Positions 31,492-39,154 of a DNA stretch of 43,690 bases are shown piece by piece. A model generated the notes under the pieces. That model had not been told where the DNA came from, ran no database searches, and saw nothing but the letters and a program-made list of their open reading frames with translations. The translations under genes and the position numbers were made by a program. The number at the start of each line of letters is the position of its first letter. Positions within the stretch are counted from its first letter, which is position 1. Source of the stretch: Comamonadaceae bacterium (GTDB lineage: Bacteria; Pseudomonadota; Gammaproteobacteria; Burkholderiales; Burkholderiaceae_C); assembly GCA_947452785.1 (NCBI GenBank), contig CANGDZ010000026.1, forward strand, positions 1 to 43,690. The letters run 5' to 3'.

Positions 31492-32297
31492 ACCGCATTT
31501 TCTCCCTCGCCTACCTGAGCTCGCACCGCTGCACACCGGTCCAGGCCATCCAGGTCGCGGCCCAGACGGGCTACGACTTTGTGGGCCTGCGCTTATGGCC
31601 CAACGCACCGGGCGCGCCACAGCAACACCTGCTGGGACAGCCCGAGGCCTTGCGCGAAGTGCTGGCTGCGCAGCGAGACACCGGCGTGGGTGTGTTCGAT
31701 CTGGAAATCATCCGCATCGGTGAACACTTTGACCCGCACAGTTGGGACGCGTTGTACGACGCAGGCGCCGCACTGAAAGCCAAGGCTATCTTGGTGGCCG
31801 GGGACGATAGCGACGAAGCGCGCCTGACCGCGAACTATGCCCGCCTGTGCGAAATGATGCAGCCCTTTGGCATGACCGCCGATCTGGAGTTCATGCCGTG
31901 GACCGCCGTGAAGGACGCCCAATCGGCGATGCGCATCGTGCAAAACGCGGGCAGTCCGGCCAACGCAGGCATCTTGGTGGACGCGCTGCACTTTGGCCGC
32001 TCAACCACCACGCTGGAAGACATTCGCGCCATCCCACGTGCACTGCTGCATTACGCGCAAATTTGCGATGCACAGGCCGGTCTGAACTTCACGACCGAAC
32101 AAATGATCCACACCGCACGCTGCGAGCGCCTGTTACCCGGCGACGGCAACATCGATTTGCCCGCTCTGTTTGCTGCCCTGCCCGCTGACCTGCCGGTGAG
32201 TGTCGAGGTGGTGAACTTTGACCGCGAAGCGAACACCGGCGTTGCCGACTGGGCCGCCGAATGCCTGATCAAAAGCCGCCCCTTCGTGGAACGCTGA
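31488..32297 (+). CDS. TIM-barrel sugar-phosphate isomerase/epimerase-like protein
   Basis: 269 residues, starting at the ATG that overlaps the preceding stop. It shares the fold and metal-site pattern of dehydroshikimate dehydratases and xylose-isomerase-like enzymes: Glu in ADLEFMPW, Asp in ILVDALHFGR, Gln in YAQICDAQ and Glu in SVEVVNFD. It lacks the QuiC block FQxxRDFEG. It could dehydrate or isomerise a cyclic hydroxy-keto acid produced by the neighbouring dehydrogenases. The reaction cannot be fixed from sequence. It is co-transcribed with the flavoprotein fusion. Confidence 0.8.
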   Translation: MNRIFSLAYLSSHRCTPVQAIQVAAQTGYDFVGLRLWPNAPGAPQQHLLGQPEALREVLAAQRDTGVGVFDLEIIRIGEHFDPHSWDALYDAGAALKAKAILVAGDDSDEARLTANYARLCEMMQPFGMTADLEFMPWTAVKDAQSAMRIVQNAGSPANAGILVDALHFGRSTTTLEDIRAIPRALLHYAQICDAQAGLNFTTEQMIHTARCERLLPGDGNIDLPALFAALPADLPVSVEVVNFDREANTGVADWAAECLIKSRPFVER

Positions 32298-32323
32298 ACC
32301 CTCAAATTATTCTGGAGCCCCAC

Positions 32324-33484
32324 ATGGACTTTTCACTAAACGACGAACAAAAAATGATGATTGAAACGGTTCGCCGTTTCATTGCCGAGGAACTCCAACC
32401 GCTTGAAGACGAGGTCGAAGAAAAAGGATTTCTGGACAACGCCAAGTCACAGGCCATTCACACCAAGGGCAAGGCGCTGGGCCTGTACGGCATGAACATG
32501 CCGGCCGAGTTGGGCGGTGGCGGCCTGTCGAATCTGGACCGCATCTTGTGCGAAGAGCAGTTTGGCCACACCACCGACATCCTGATCCGCCGCGCCTTTG
32601 GCAATGTTTACGAGCCACTGCTGCACTGCCAGGGCGACCAGGTCGAGCGCTGGCTCAAGCCCGCCGTCGAAGGCACGCGTACCTGCGCCATCACCATCAC
32701 CGAACCAGGCGCGGGCTCTGACGCGGCAGGCATCAAAACCCACGCCAAGAAAACCGATCAAGGCTGGGTGCTCAATGGCGCCAAGCACTTCATCAGCGAC
32801 GGCGAGTGGAGCGACTTCTTTCTCGTCTCCGCCAAAACCGGTGACAAAGAAATTTCAATGTTCATGGTGGACAAGGGGCTGGCCGGTTTCACGGTGGGCA
32901 AAGACCAAAAGATGATGGGCCTGCGCGGCACGCCGCACTTAGAATTATTTTTTGACAACGTGCAGCTCGATGACGCCTGTCTGCTGGGCGAAGCCGGCCA
33001 AGGCTTCAAGCTGGCCATGGGAGCACTCAATGTGGTGCGCCTGGCCCAGGTGGGCGCGCGCGCCGTGGGCAAGGCCACGCATGTGTGCGAGTTGATGGTG
33101 AACTGGGCCAGCGAGCGCAAGCAGTTCAATACCCGCATTGGCGACTTCCAGATGGTGCAGCAGATGATCGCCGACAGCGTGATCGAGATCAACGCTGCGC
33201 GCTGGATGGTGTACCACGCGGCCTGGATGCTGGACCAAGGCATGGACGCACGTGAGCAGATCGCCATGGTCAAAGTGCAGGCTTCCGAAACCCTGGGCCG
33301 CGTGGTGGACCGCGCGGTGCAGGTGTTTGGCGGCATGGGCTTTTGCAAAGAGCTGCCGATCGAGCGCTATTACCGCGATGCCCGCATTTACCGCATCTAT
33401 GACGGCACCAGCGAAATCCACCGGGGCGTGATCGCCAAGAGCGCGATGAAAAAAGGTGCTGTGTTGTTTGATGTGAACCGCTGA
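32324..33484 (+). CDS. Acyl-CoA dehydrogenase with Asp at the catalytic-base position
   Basis: 386 residues from the ATG at 32324 (ribosome site TGGAG). Acyl-CoA dehydrogenase domains are clear: the ITITEPGAGSDAAGIKTHA flavin/substrate loop, GAKHFISDGEWSDFFLV, VARAVGKATH-like helices, and the C-terminal QVFGGMGFCKELPIERYYRD. Most family members have the base Glu in YEGTSxIQR; here the segment is IYDGTSEIHR (Asp360), as in the ACAD10/11-like branch. It desaturates or otherwise processes a CoA-bound acid. It sits between the isomerase and the CoA-transferase, so the CoA ester is probably made by that transferase. Confidence 0.88.
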   Translation: MDFSLNDEQKMMIETVRRFIAEELQPLEDEVEEKGFLDNAKSQAIHTKGKALGLYGMNMPAELGGGGLSNLDRILCEEQFGHTTDILIRRAFGNVYEPLLHCQGDQVERWLKPAVEGTRTCAITITEPGAGSDAAGIKTHAKKTDQGWVLNGAKHFISDGEWSDFFLVSAKTGDKEISMFMVDKGLAGFTVGKDQKMMGLRGTPHLELFFDNVQLDDACLLGEAGQGFKLAMGALNVVRLAQVGARAVGKATHVCELMVNWASERKQFNTRIGDFQMVQQMIADSVIEINAARWMVYHAAWMLDQGMDAREQIAMVKVQASETLGRVVDRAVQVFGGMGFCKELPIERYYRDARIYRIYDGTSEIHRGVIAKSAMKKGAVLFDVNR

Positions 33485-33490
33485 GACGAG

Positions 33491-35065
33491 ATGCAAACAA
33501 AATTCATGACCGCAGCCCAGGCTGCACAACTGATCCAAGACGGCGACACCGTGGGCCTGATGGGCGGCGGCGGTGGCCTGATGGAAGCCACCCACCTGTT
33601 TGAAGCGGTGCAAGAACGCTTTCTCAGCACCCAACAACCGCGCAAGCTGACGCTGATCCATGCCCTGGGCATTGGCGACAAAAAAACCAAAGGCATGAAT
33701 TGCTTCGCGCACGAAGGTCTGGTCAAGCGCGTGATCGGCGGGCACTGGGTTTGGTCGCCGGCCATGCAGCAACTGGCCCTGACCAACAAGATCGAGGCCT
33801 ATATTTTGCCGGGCGGCGTCTCCAGCCAGCTGATGCGCGAGATCGGCGCCGGCCGCCCCGGCCTCATCAGCCATGTGGGCCTGGGCACGGTGTGCGACCC
33901 GCGCCACGGCGGCGGCAAAATGAACGAGGCGGCGCAAGATGAGTTGGCCGAGGTGATTCACATCGACGGGCACGAATACCTGCGTTACAAGCCTTTCCCC
34001 GTCCATGTGGTCATTGTGCGCGCCAGCAGCGCCGACGAAGAAGGCAACATCAGCTTCGAGCACGAAGCCGCGAATCTGGACGCGCAATCCTTGGCCTTGG
34101 CCGCACGCGCCAGTGGAGGCAAAGTCATTGTGCAAGTCAAAGAGCGATTGCCCCAAGGCGCGCTCAAAGCCCGCGAAGTGCGCATTCCTGCAGCCTGGGT
34201 CGACGCCATCGTGGTCGACCCGAACCAGTCCGCCAGCTACGACATCCCGTTCGACCCCGCCCTGAGCGGCGAGTTGACGGACGCCGCACGCGCCGCGAGC
34301 GAAGCCGAAGATCACAGCCGTGAAGTGGCGGCCTCGCAAGAAGCCTTCAGCGAACGCCAGGCTGTGGCCCGACGTGCAGCGGTGGAGTTGTTCAACACGG
34401 GCAAGGCGCGTCCGGTCATCAACTACGGCGTGGGCGTGCCCGACGCGGTGGCCAAGCTGATCGCCGCGCGCAACGAGCAGCACCGCATTTACCAAACCAT
34501 TGAACACGGCACCTACGGCGGCACGCTGATGGACGGCGTGCTCTTTGGCTACGCCCGCAACGCCAGTGCCATGCTGGACGCCGCCACGCAGTTCGACTTT
34601 TACGGCGGCGGCGGCCTGGACATTGCCTTCTTGGGCTTTGGTGAGTTTGACGCGCAGGGCAGCGTCAACGTCTCACGCCTGGGAGGTTTCACCGTGGGCC
34701 CTGGCGGTTTCATCGACATCGCGCAGAACGCGAAAAAAGTGGTGTTCTGCGGCACGCTGGCCGCCAAGGGCGTAAAGCTGCAAACTGGCGATGGGCAGAT
34801 ACGCGTGATGGCGCAAGGCGCTGTGAAAAAGCTGGTGAACAAAGTCGATCAAATCACCTTCTCAGGCCCGCAAGGCCTGGTGCGCAAGCAAGACGTGCTG
34901 TACCTGACCGAGCGCGCCAGCTTCAGACTCACCCCCGCAGGCATCGAACTGTTCGAGATCGCGCCGGGGATTGATCTGCAGCGCGATGTGCTTGATCAAA
35001 TGGAGTTCGCGCCGCTGATCGCCAAGGACTTGAAAGTGATGGACGGGGCGCACTTTAGGGCTTAA
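33491..35065 (+). CDS. Acyl-CoA:carboxylate CoA-transferase (family I, fused alpha-beta)
   Basis: 524 residues, with both halves of a 3-oxoacid CoA-transferase in one chain (YdiF/acetoacetate CoA-transferase type). The N-terminal half has DGDTVGLMGGGGGLMEATHL and a linker region PGGVSSQLMREIGAGRPG. The C-terminal half has INYGVGVPDAVAKLI and IEHGTYGG, whose Glu (about residue 338) is expected to form the CoA thioester. It would activate the imported acid, or a ring-opened product, using acetyl- or succinyl-CoA. It follows the acyl-CoA dehydrogenase after six bases and is last in the plus-strand operon. Its end overlaps the convergent thioesterase by four bases. Confidence 0.87.
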   Translation: MQTKFMTAAQAAQLIQDGDTVGLMGGGGGLMEATHLFEAVQERFLSTQQPRKLTLIHALGIGDKKTKGMNCFAHEGLVKRVIGGHWVWSPAMQQLALTNKIEAYILPGGVSSQLMREIGAGRPGLISHVGLGTVCDPRHGGGKMNEAAQDELAEVIHIDGHEYLRYKPFPVHVVIVRASSADEEGNISFEHEAANLDAQSLALAARASGGKVIVQVKERLPQGALKAREVRIPAAWVDAIVVDPNQSASYDIPFDPALSGELTDAARAASEAEDHSREVAASQEAFSERQAVARRAAVELFNTGKARPVINYGVGVPDAVAKLIAARNEQHRIYQTIEHGTYGGTLMDGVLFGYARNASAMLDAATQFDFYGGGGLDIAFLGFGEFDAQGSVNVSRLGGFTVGPGGFIDIAQNAKKVVFCGTLAAKGVKLQTGDGQIRVMAQGAVKKLVNKVDQITFSGPQGLVRKQDVLYLTERASFRLTPAGIELFEIAPGIDLQRDVLDQMEFAPLIAKDLKVMDGAHFRA

Positions 35066-35508
35066 GGGGTCGGAAGGATCTCCAGCGCCGACACCTTGGC
35101 CACAAACGCGGCAGGCACAGCCGCCACTTTGCGGCTTTCGCGGTCAATGAAGACGATGCCGATTTTGCCGCGCGCCACTTCGCGCGCGGTGTCCAGGCAC
35201 TCCATGCGGTAGAGCAAATCGAAGCCGTATTTGTTGTAGTCCTGCGGCACCATGCTCACGCGCATGGTTTCACCGTGAAAACCTTCGGACTTGTATTGCG
35301 CCACCAGATCGCCCACCACGATCGCGAAGCCAGCCACATTGCCTTCGGTGTAGCCCAGCGCTTTGAAAAAACGCACCCACGCTTCAGACACCAGGGTCAA
35401 GAGCTGCGCATTGTCCAGGTGCCCGCCTTGATTGACGTGGCTGATGTAGATCTGAATGTCGGCGGCAAAAACAAAGTGCTCAGGCAGACTGAATTGAATG
35501 CGCGGCAT
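35062..35508 (-). CDS. Acyl-CoA thioesterase, hotdog fold (4HBT type)
   Basis: A 148-residue single hotdog domain. FAADIQIYISHVNQGGHLDNAQLLTLV aligns with the HxDxxGHvNN active-site helix of 4-hydroxybenzoyl-CoA thioesterases, but the usual first His/Asp is replaced by Ser-His-Val. It may hydrolyse a short or aromatic acyl-CoA, recycling CoA. It starts one base after the aroE stop, so the two are co-transcribed. The end overlaps the convergent CoA-transferase gene by four bases. Confidence 0.8.
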   Translation of the reverse strand: MPRIQFSLPEHFVFAADIQIYISHVNQGGHLDNAQLLTLVSEAWVRFFKALGYTEGNVAGFAIVVGDLVAQYKSEGFHGETMRVSMVPQDYNKYGFDLLYRMECLDTAREVARGKIGIVFIDRESRKVAAVPAAFVAKVSALEILPTP

Positions 35509-35509
35509 G

Positions 35510-36355
35510 TCAGACCAAGGGCACGGTCAAAGTGTCAATCACGGCGCGGGTGTCGGGGCGCACGCCGCGCCACCACAAAAAGGCCTCGGCCGCTTGCTCG
35601 GCCAGCATGCCCACGCCATCGGCCAAACGGGTCACGCCCGCTTGCTGCGCGAGTTGGAGAAACGGTGTCAAACCCTTGCCGTAAGCCAGCTCATACGCCA
35701 AGGCGCCCGGCGCAAAAGCCGACACCGGCAAGGGCGGCACTTGCGCCGTCAAGCTGGCCGAGGTGGCGTTGAACACCACATCAAACGATTCGCCTTGCAA
35801 GTCGTCATAACCGATGCCGCGCACGGGCACGCCAGCGTTCGGGTTATGGCTCTGGCTCTTTTGCGCCAGGGCCGCCAGCTCTTGGGCTTTGGCCACGGTG
35901 CGGTTCACGATCACCAACTCGGCAGGCCCTTGCATCAAGATGGGCAGCAAAGCACCCCGGGTCGCGCCGCCCGCGCCCATCACCAAGACCTTGCGCCCTT
36001 GGAGCGGGCAGCCCAGGTTGTGCACCACGTCGCGCACCAAGCCCACGCCATCAAAGTTTTCGGCAAAGACCTTGTCGCCTTCAAACTTGAGGGCGTTCAC
36101 GGCGCCAGCCAGTTGCGCGCTGGGCGCCAGGTCGGTAGCATAAGCAAAGGCATCCAACTTGAAAGGCGCGGTCACGTTCATGCCCCGCCCGCCTGCGGCG
36201 CGAAAGGCATCGACCGTTTGCGCAAACTCGCCCAAGGGTGAGAGGACCTTGGTGTAGGCCAAGTCTTGCCCTGTGACTTGGGCAAAAGCGGTGTGGATGA
36301 GCGGCGATTTGCTCTGCTCAATAGGGTTGCCGATCACGGCGTAGCGGTCAGTCAT
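35510..36355 (-). CDS. aroE: Shikimate dehydrogenase with intact substrate motifs
   Basis: 281 residues with all canonical AroE features: Ser15 and Ser17 (GNPIEQSKSP) for the shikimate carboxylate, Lys66 (NVTAPFK), Asn87 (AVNAL) and Asp102 (NFDGVG). The NADP site is VMGAGGATRGALLP with NRT after the next strand, favouring NADPH. It reduces 3-dehydroshikimate to shikimate for aromatic amino acid synthesis, or runs in reverse in shikimate catabolism. It heads an operon with the thioesterase and is divergent from the amidohydrolase gene. Of the three AroE-family genes in the window it is the best candidate for the biosynthetic enzyme. Confidence 0.9.
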   Translation of the reverse strand: MTDRYAVIGNPIEQSKSPLIHTAFAQVTGQDLAYTKVLSPLGEFAQTVDAFRAAGGRGMNVTAPFKLDAFAYATDLAPSAQLAGAVNALKFEGDKVFAENFDGVGLVRDVVHNLGCPLQGRKVLVMGAGGATRGALLPILMQGPAELVIVNRTVAKAQELAALAQKSQSHNPNAGVPVRGIGYDDLQGESFDVVFNATSASLTAQVPPLPVSAFAPGALAYELAYGKGLTPFLQLAQQAGVTRLADGVGMLAEQAAEAFLWWRGVRPDTRAVIDTLTVPLV

Positions 36356-36417
36356 GACAAAATATTCTCTAATAACAATGTTTCAATTTTATCGTCTTCA
36401 AGCACAGGCTAACTGAC

Positions 36418-37266
36418 ATGCACACTGCCCCTCCCGAACCCGCCATCGACTGCCATGTGCATGTGTTTGACCCCCAGCATTTCCCCTACGCCGCCGACGC
36501 TTGGTACCTGCCCACGCCCGCCGAAACCGGCACGGCCATGCAACTGGGCCAAGTGCTAAACGCGCAGCAGGTGCGCCATGCGGTGATCGTCGGCCCCAAC
36601 TCGGGTTATGGCCTGGACAACAGTTGCTTACTGAATGCCCTGGCGCAAGGCCAGGGTCGCTACAAAGGCATTGCCGTGGTACGCAACGATGCCAGCGTGA
36701 GCGAATTGGAAGATCTGCAAGCCCAAGGCGTGGTCGGCGTGGCATTCAACGTGGCGCTGCTGGGCACCGATTTTTATGCCAATACCGCGCCGCTCTTGCA
36801 ACGGCTGCGGGACTTGGGTCTGTGGGCCCAAGTGCAAGTTCAAGACGAGCAACTCGTGGCCATGAACGCGTTGCTGCTGGGCAGCGGTGCGAAAGTGCTG
36901 TTTGACCACTGTGGTCGACCGAATGTTTCGGCAGGCTTGGCACAGGCCGGATTTCAAACCCTGCTGCAATGGGCGGCCACCGGACGCGCCTGCGTCAAGC
37001 TCTCGGGCTGCGCCAAGTTTGCCGCCCAGCCTCACCCGTATGCTGACGCCAGGCCGTATGTGGAGGCCTTGATTCAAGCCTTCACGCCGCAGGCGCTTGT
37101 CTGGGCTTCAGACTGGCCGTTTTTACGCGCGCCGAGCCGCATCGACTACGGCCCGCTACGGGCCTTGGTGAACGATTGGTTTCCTAATGAAGAAGACCGC
37201 CACGCTGTGCTGTGGTACACCCCCAAGCGACTGTTCGGCTTTGCACCGAGCCACGACATCAATTGA
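36418..37266 (+). CDS. Amidohydrolase, 2-pyrone-4,6-dicarboxylate lactonase (LigI)-like
   Basis: A 282-residue amidohydrolase-2 TIM barrel. Metal and active-site positions are His13/His15 (DCHVHVFD), a His in LFDHCGRPNV, and Asp in WASDWPF. HVFDPQHFPY, the early YLP stretch and VIVGPNSGYGLDN follow the LigI pattern. In the protocatechuate 4,5-cleavage pathway LigI opens the pyrone dicarboxylate lactone, so this gene could act downstream of PmdAB. Other lactones are possible. It is apparently monocistronic, followed by a hairpin shared with the convergent next gene. Confidence 0.8.
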   Translation: MHTAPPEPAIDCHVHVFDPQHFPYAADAWYLPTPAETGTAMQLGQVLNAQQVRHAVIVGPNSGYGLDNSCLLNALAQGQGRYKGIAVVRNDASVSELEDLQAQGVVGVAFNVALLGTDFYANTAPLLQRLRDLGLWAQVQVQDEQLVAMNALLLGSGAKVLFDHCGRPNVSAGLAQAGFQTLLQWAATGRACVKLSGCAKFAAQPHPYADARPYVEALIQAFTPQALVWASDWPFLRAPSRIDYGPLRALVNDWFPNEEDRHAVLWYTPKRLFGFAPSHDIN

Positions 37267-37282
37267 ATCTCAGCCTAAACCC

Positions 37283-37308
37283 GAGCCGCTGGCAAGGGCC
37301 AGCGGCTC
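37283..37308. terminator. Hairpin between convergent genes
   Basis: GAGCCGCTGGC - AAGG - GCCAGCGGCTC is a perfect 11-bp stem with a four-base loop, located between two converging stop codons (37266 and 37324). There is no clear T-run on either side, so it is a probable but non-classical bidirectional terminator. Confidence 0.65.
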
Positions 37309-37323
37309 AGATGCCCCAATGCA

Positions 37324-38448
37324 TCAAGCCGTGATTTCGCGCGAACTGATGGTGTACTTGAAGCTGTCAGGCGCGTAGGAGTCCAAGCGCCCTTCGCTGG
37401 TTTCGGCCACCGGGTACATCAAGAAGCCCAAAGCGCCTTCTTTGGCGCCGGGCAACTGCACATCGTGCGCAGTGTTCCAGGCCATCCAGTTGCCTTCCCA
37501 TCCGCCAAACAGGTGGCGATTGACCGGGGCCACGACCGGGTTGTCGGTCTTTTTGATCCACTCTGGCGTCTCCAGGCGCATGACCTTGGCCACATCGGCC
37601 GGGTCCATGGCCACCCAGCCGTGGGCTTGCAAATACACCTCAGCGCGGCAATGCTGCGCGCCTTTCAGGCTGGCTGGGTTGCCCGACAACTCTTTGTAGC
37701 CAAAGGCCGAAGGCGCCAGGCGAATGCCGTACACGTCGCGTGCGGGCATGCCCACCGAGCGGCATAGGCCCACAAACAGCGCATTGATGTCGGCACACTT
37801 ACCGCCCAAATTGCCGGTCTCCAGCATGGTCTTGATGTCGCCTTCGCCGCAGCCGCGCACCTTGGGCTCACGCCAGGCGTTCTGCACCACCCAGTCGTAA
37901 ATCGCATGAGCTTTTTGCACTTCTGTCTTGGCGCCTTGCGTGGCTTTGAGGGCCGTGGTGCGCACAATACCGCCGGTGGGCAGCAGTTTTGTCGATCGGG
38001 TGTAATGGCTGAGCGTTGAGGCGTCTGCGCGCGCAAAGGCGGCCACGGCTGGGGCGTTCCATTCGGTGCTGCGGTTGCGTGTTTGCACTCGACTGGTGAT
38101 TTCAACAAAGGGTTTGACGCCATCGGCAAACTCGGTAAACAGCATGCGCGCGCCTTCGACGCCATCGCTGCCCATTTGAGATTTGCCGTTGCTGCGGTAA
38201 CTGCTTTCCAGCGAGCGTTGCCAGTCGGTATTCACACTGGGCACGGGCAACCAGATGCGGCTTGCGCCAAGGGGTTCTGCCAAGTCTACGCGGGTGGTGA
38301 CTTCAAAAGTACGCCAAGGTCCGACTTGTGGAGAGAAACGACGCTCTGCGGGAGCCATGGTCGTTTGGGCGTGCAGCCAAGTGGGCGCAACCATCAGGGC
38401 GCCCAAAGCGGCGCCCCCTTGAAGAAGAGAACGGCGAACGGGGGTCAT
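37324..38448 (-). CDS. Exported transglutaminase-like protein
   Basis: 374 residues from the ATG at 38448 with GGAG nine bases upstream. A twin-arginine-like signal (VRRSLLQGGAALGALMVAP, cleavage near WLHAQ) indicates export. The transglutaminase-like (papain-fold) core has Cys in GGKCADINALFVGLCRSVGMPAR, His in AQHCRAEVYLQAHGW and Asp in AMDPADVAKV, a full catalytic triad. An N-terminal beta domain precedes it. The substrate is unknown; such periplasmic proteins may be peptidases or cross-link breakers. It follows the TlpA-like gene by ~125 bases on the same strand. Confidence 0.85.
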   Translation of the reverse strand: MTPVRRSLLQGGAALGALMVAPTWLHAQTTMAPAERRFSPQVGPWRTFEVTTRVDLAEPLGASRIWLPVPSVNTDWQRSLESSYRSNGKSQMGSDGVEGARMLFTEFADGVKPFVEITSRVQTRNRSTEWNAPAVAAFARADASTLSHYTRSTKLLPTGGIVRTTALKATQGAKTEVQKAHAIYDWVVQNAWREPKVRGCGEGDIKTMLETGNLGGKCADINALFVGLCRSVGMPARDVYGIRLAPSAFGYKELSGNPASLKGAQHCRAEVYLQAHGWVAMDPADVAKVMRLETPEWIKKTDNPVVAPVNRHLFGGWEGNWMAWNTAHDVQLPGAKEGALGFLMYPVAETSEGRLDSYAPDSFKYTISSREITA

Positions 38449-38573
38449 CAAAAGAGCTCCGGAAAATAAAAAATCCTGTCGGCACATGCAAGGCGTTCAT
38501 CACCGAGGTGGAACACCTATGCCCCGAAGGCAGGTGGTTTGGCCGCATGCGTAATGCGCGCGACCAACAAGGA

Positions 38574-39116
38574 TTATCGCTGAGTGGAAACCGTCAAGGG
38601 CTTGAGCCAGCCCTCGGCCTCACGCCCGCTCCAGTCCACGTCGCCCAGCACGCGCCATTGCGCTTTGCCGTCCGCACCAATCAACACCGTGGTGGGGAAA
38701 ACGGTCACGCCCCATTGCTTGGCCAATTCACCTTGAGGGTCCAGCACCACCGGAAAATCCAGGCCTGTTGATTTCATGTAGCGGCTGACGCGCGATGCGG
38801 GCTCGCGCACATTGATGCCGATCACCAGCGGGTTGCCACCGCTGATCTCGTGCAGCGTTTGCAGCGAAGGCAGTTCTTCTTTGCAAGGCGCGCACCAGGT
38901 GGCCCAAAAGTTCAGCACCACCGCCCTGCCCTTGAGGCTGGCTGTGCTCCAGCGCTGGCCTTGCACATCTTGCCATTCGGTGGGCGGTGTGGCTTGGCGC
39001 ACAGGCCAACGTGTTTTGTCAAACTGCGCTTGGGCGGGCAAACTCAAAGCCAGTAAGCCCATCCCCAAACTCCATAACAAACGGTGCCCGAGTTGTCGCA
39101 ACAGACGCCGTGGCAT
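38574..39116 (-). CDS. TlpA-like periplasmic thiol-disulfide oxidoreductase
   Basis: About 180 residues from the ATG at 39116. A signal peptide or anchor (LLWSLGMGLLALSLPAQAQ) precedes a thioredoxin fold with the redox motif WCAPC in VLNFWATWCAPCKEELPSL and the cis-proline loop VFPTTVLIGADG. It reduces or forms disulfides in exported proteins, for example in cytochrome c maturation. An earlier start at 39176 would overlap alaS and is less likely. SoxW belongs to the same family, but this gene is far from the sox cluster. It lies directly behind alaS. Confidence 0.85.
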   Translation of the reverse strand: MPRRLLRQLGHRLLWSLGMGLLALSLPAQAQFDKTRWPVRQATPPTEWQDVQGQRWSTASLKGRAVVLNFWATWCAPCKEELPSLQTLHEISGGNPLVIGINVREPASRVSRYMKSTGLDFPVVLDPQGELAKQWGVTVFPTTVLIGADGKAQWRVLGDVDWSGREAEGWLKPLTVSTQR

Positions 39117-39154
39117 GGAGTGAGTTTTGAGTTGACGAACGATGACTGAGCGCG

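Noticed and set aside
35510..36355. Treating this AroE as a third member of the catabolic paralogue group
   Set aside because: Both substrate-binding serines, the catalytic Lys and Asp and the NADP NRT motif are intact, so the standard shikimate dehydrogenase assignment is preferred.
38574..39116. Identification of the TlpA-like thioredoxin as SoxW
   Set aside because: It has the family fold and CxxC motif, but lies 31 kb from the sox cluster beside alaS. A general periplasmic redox role is equally likely.
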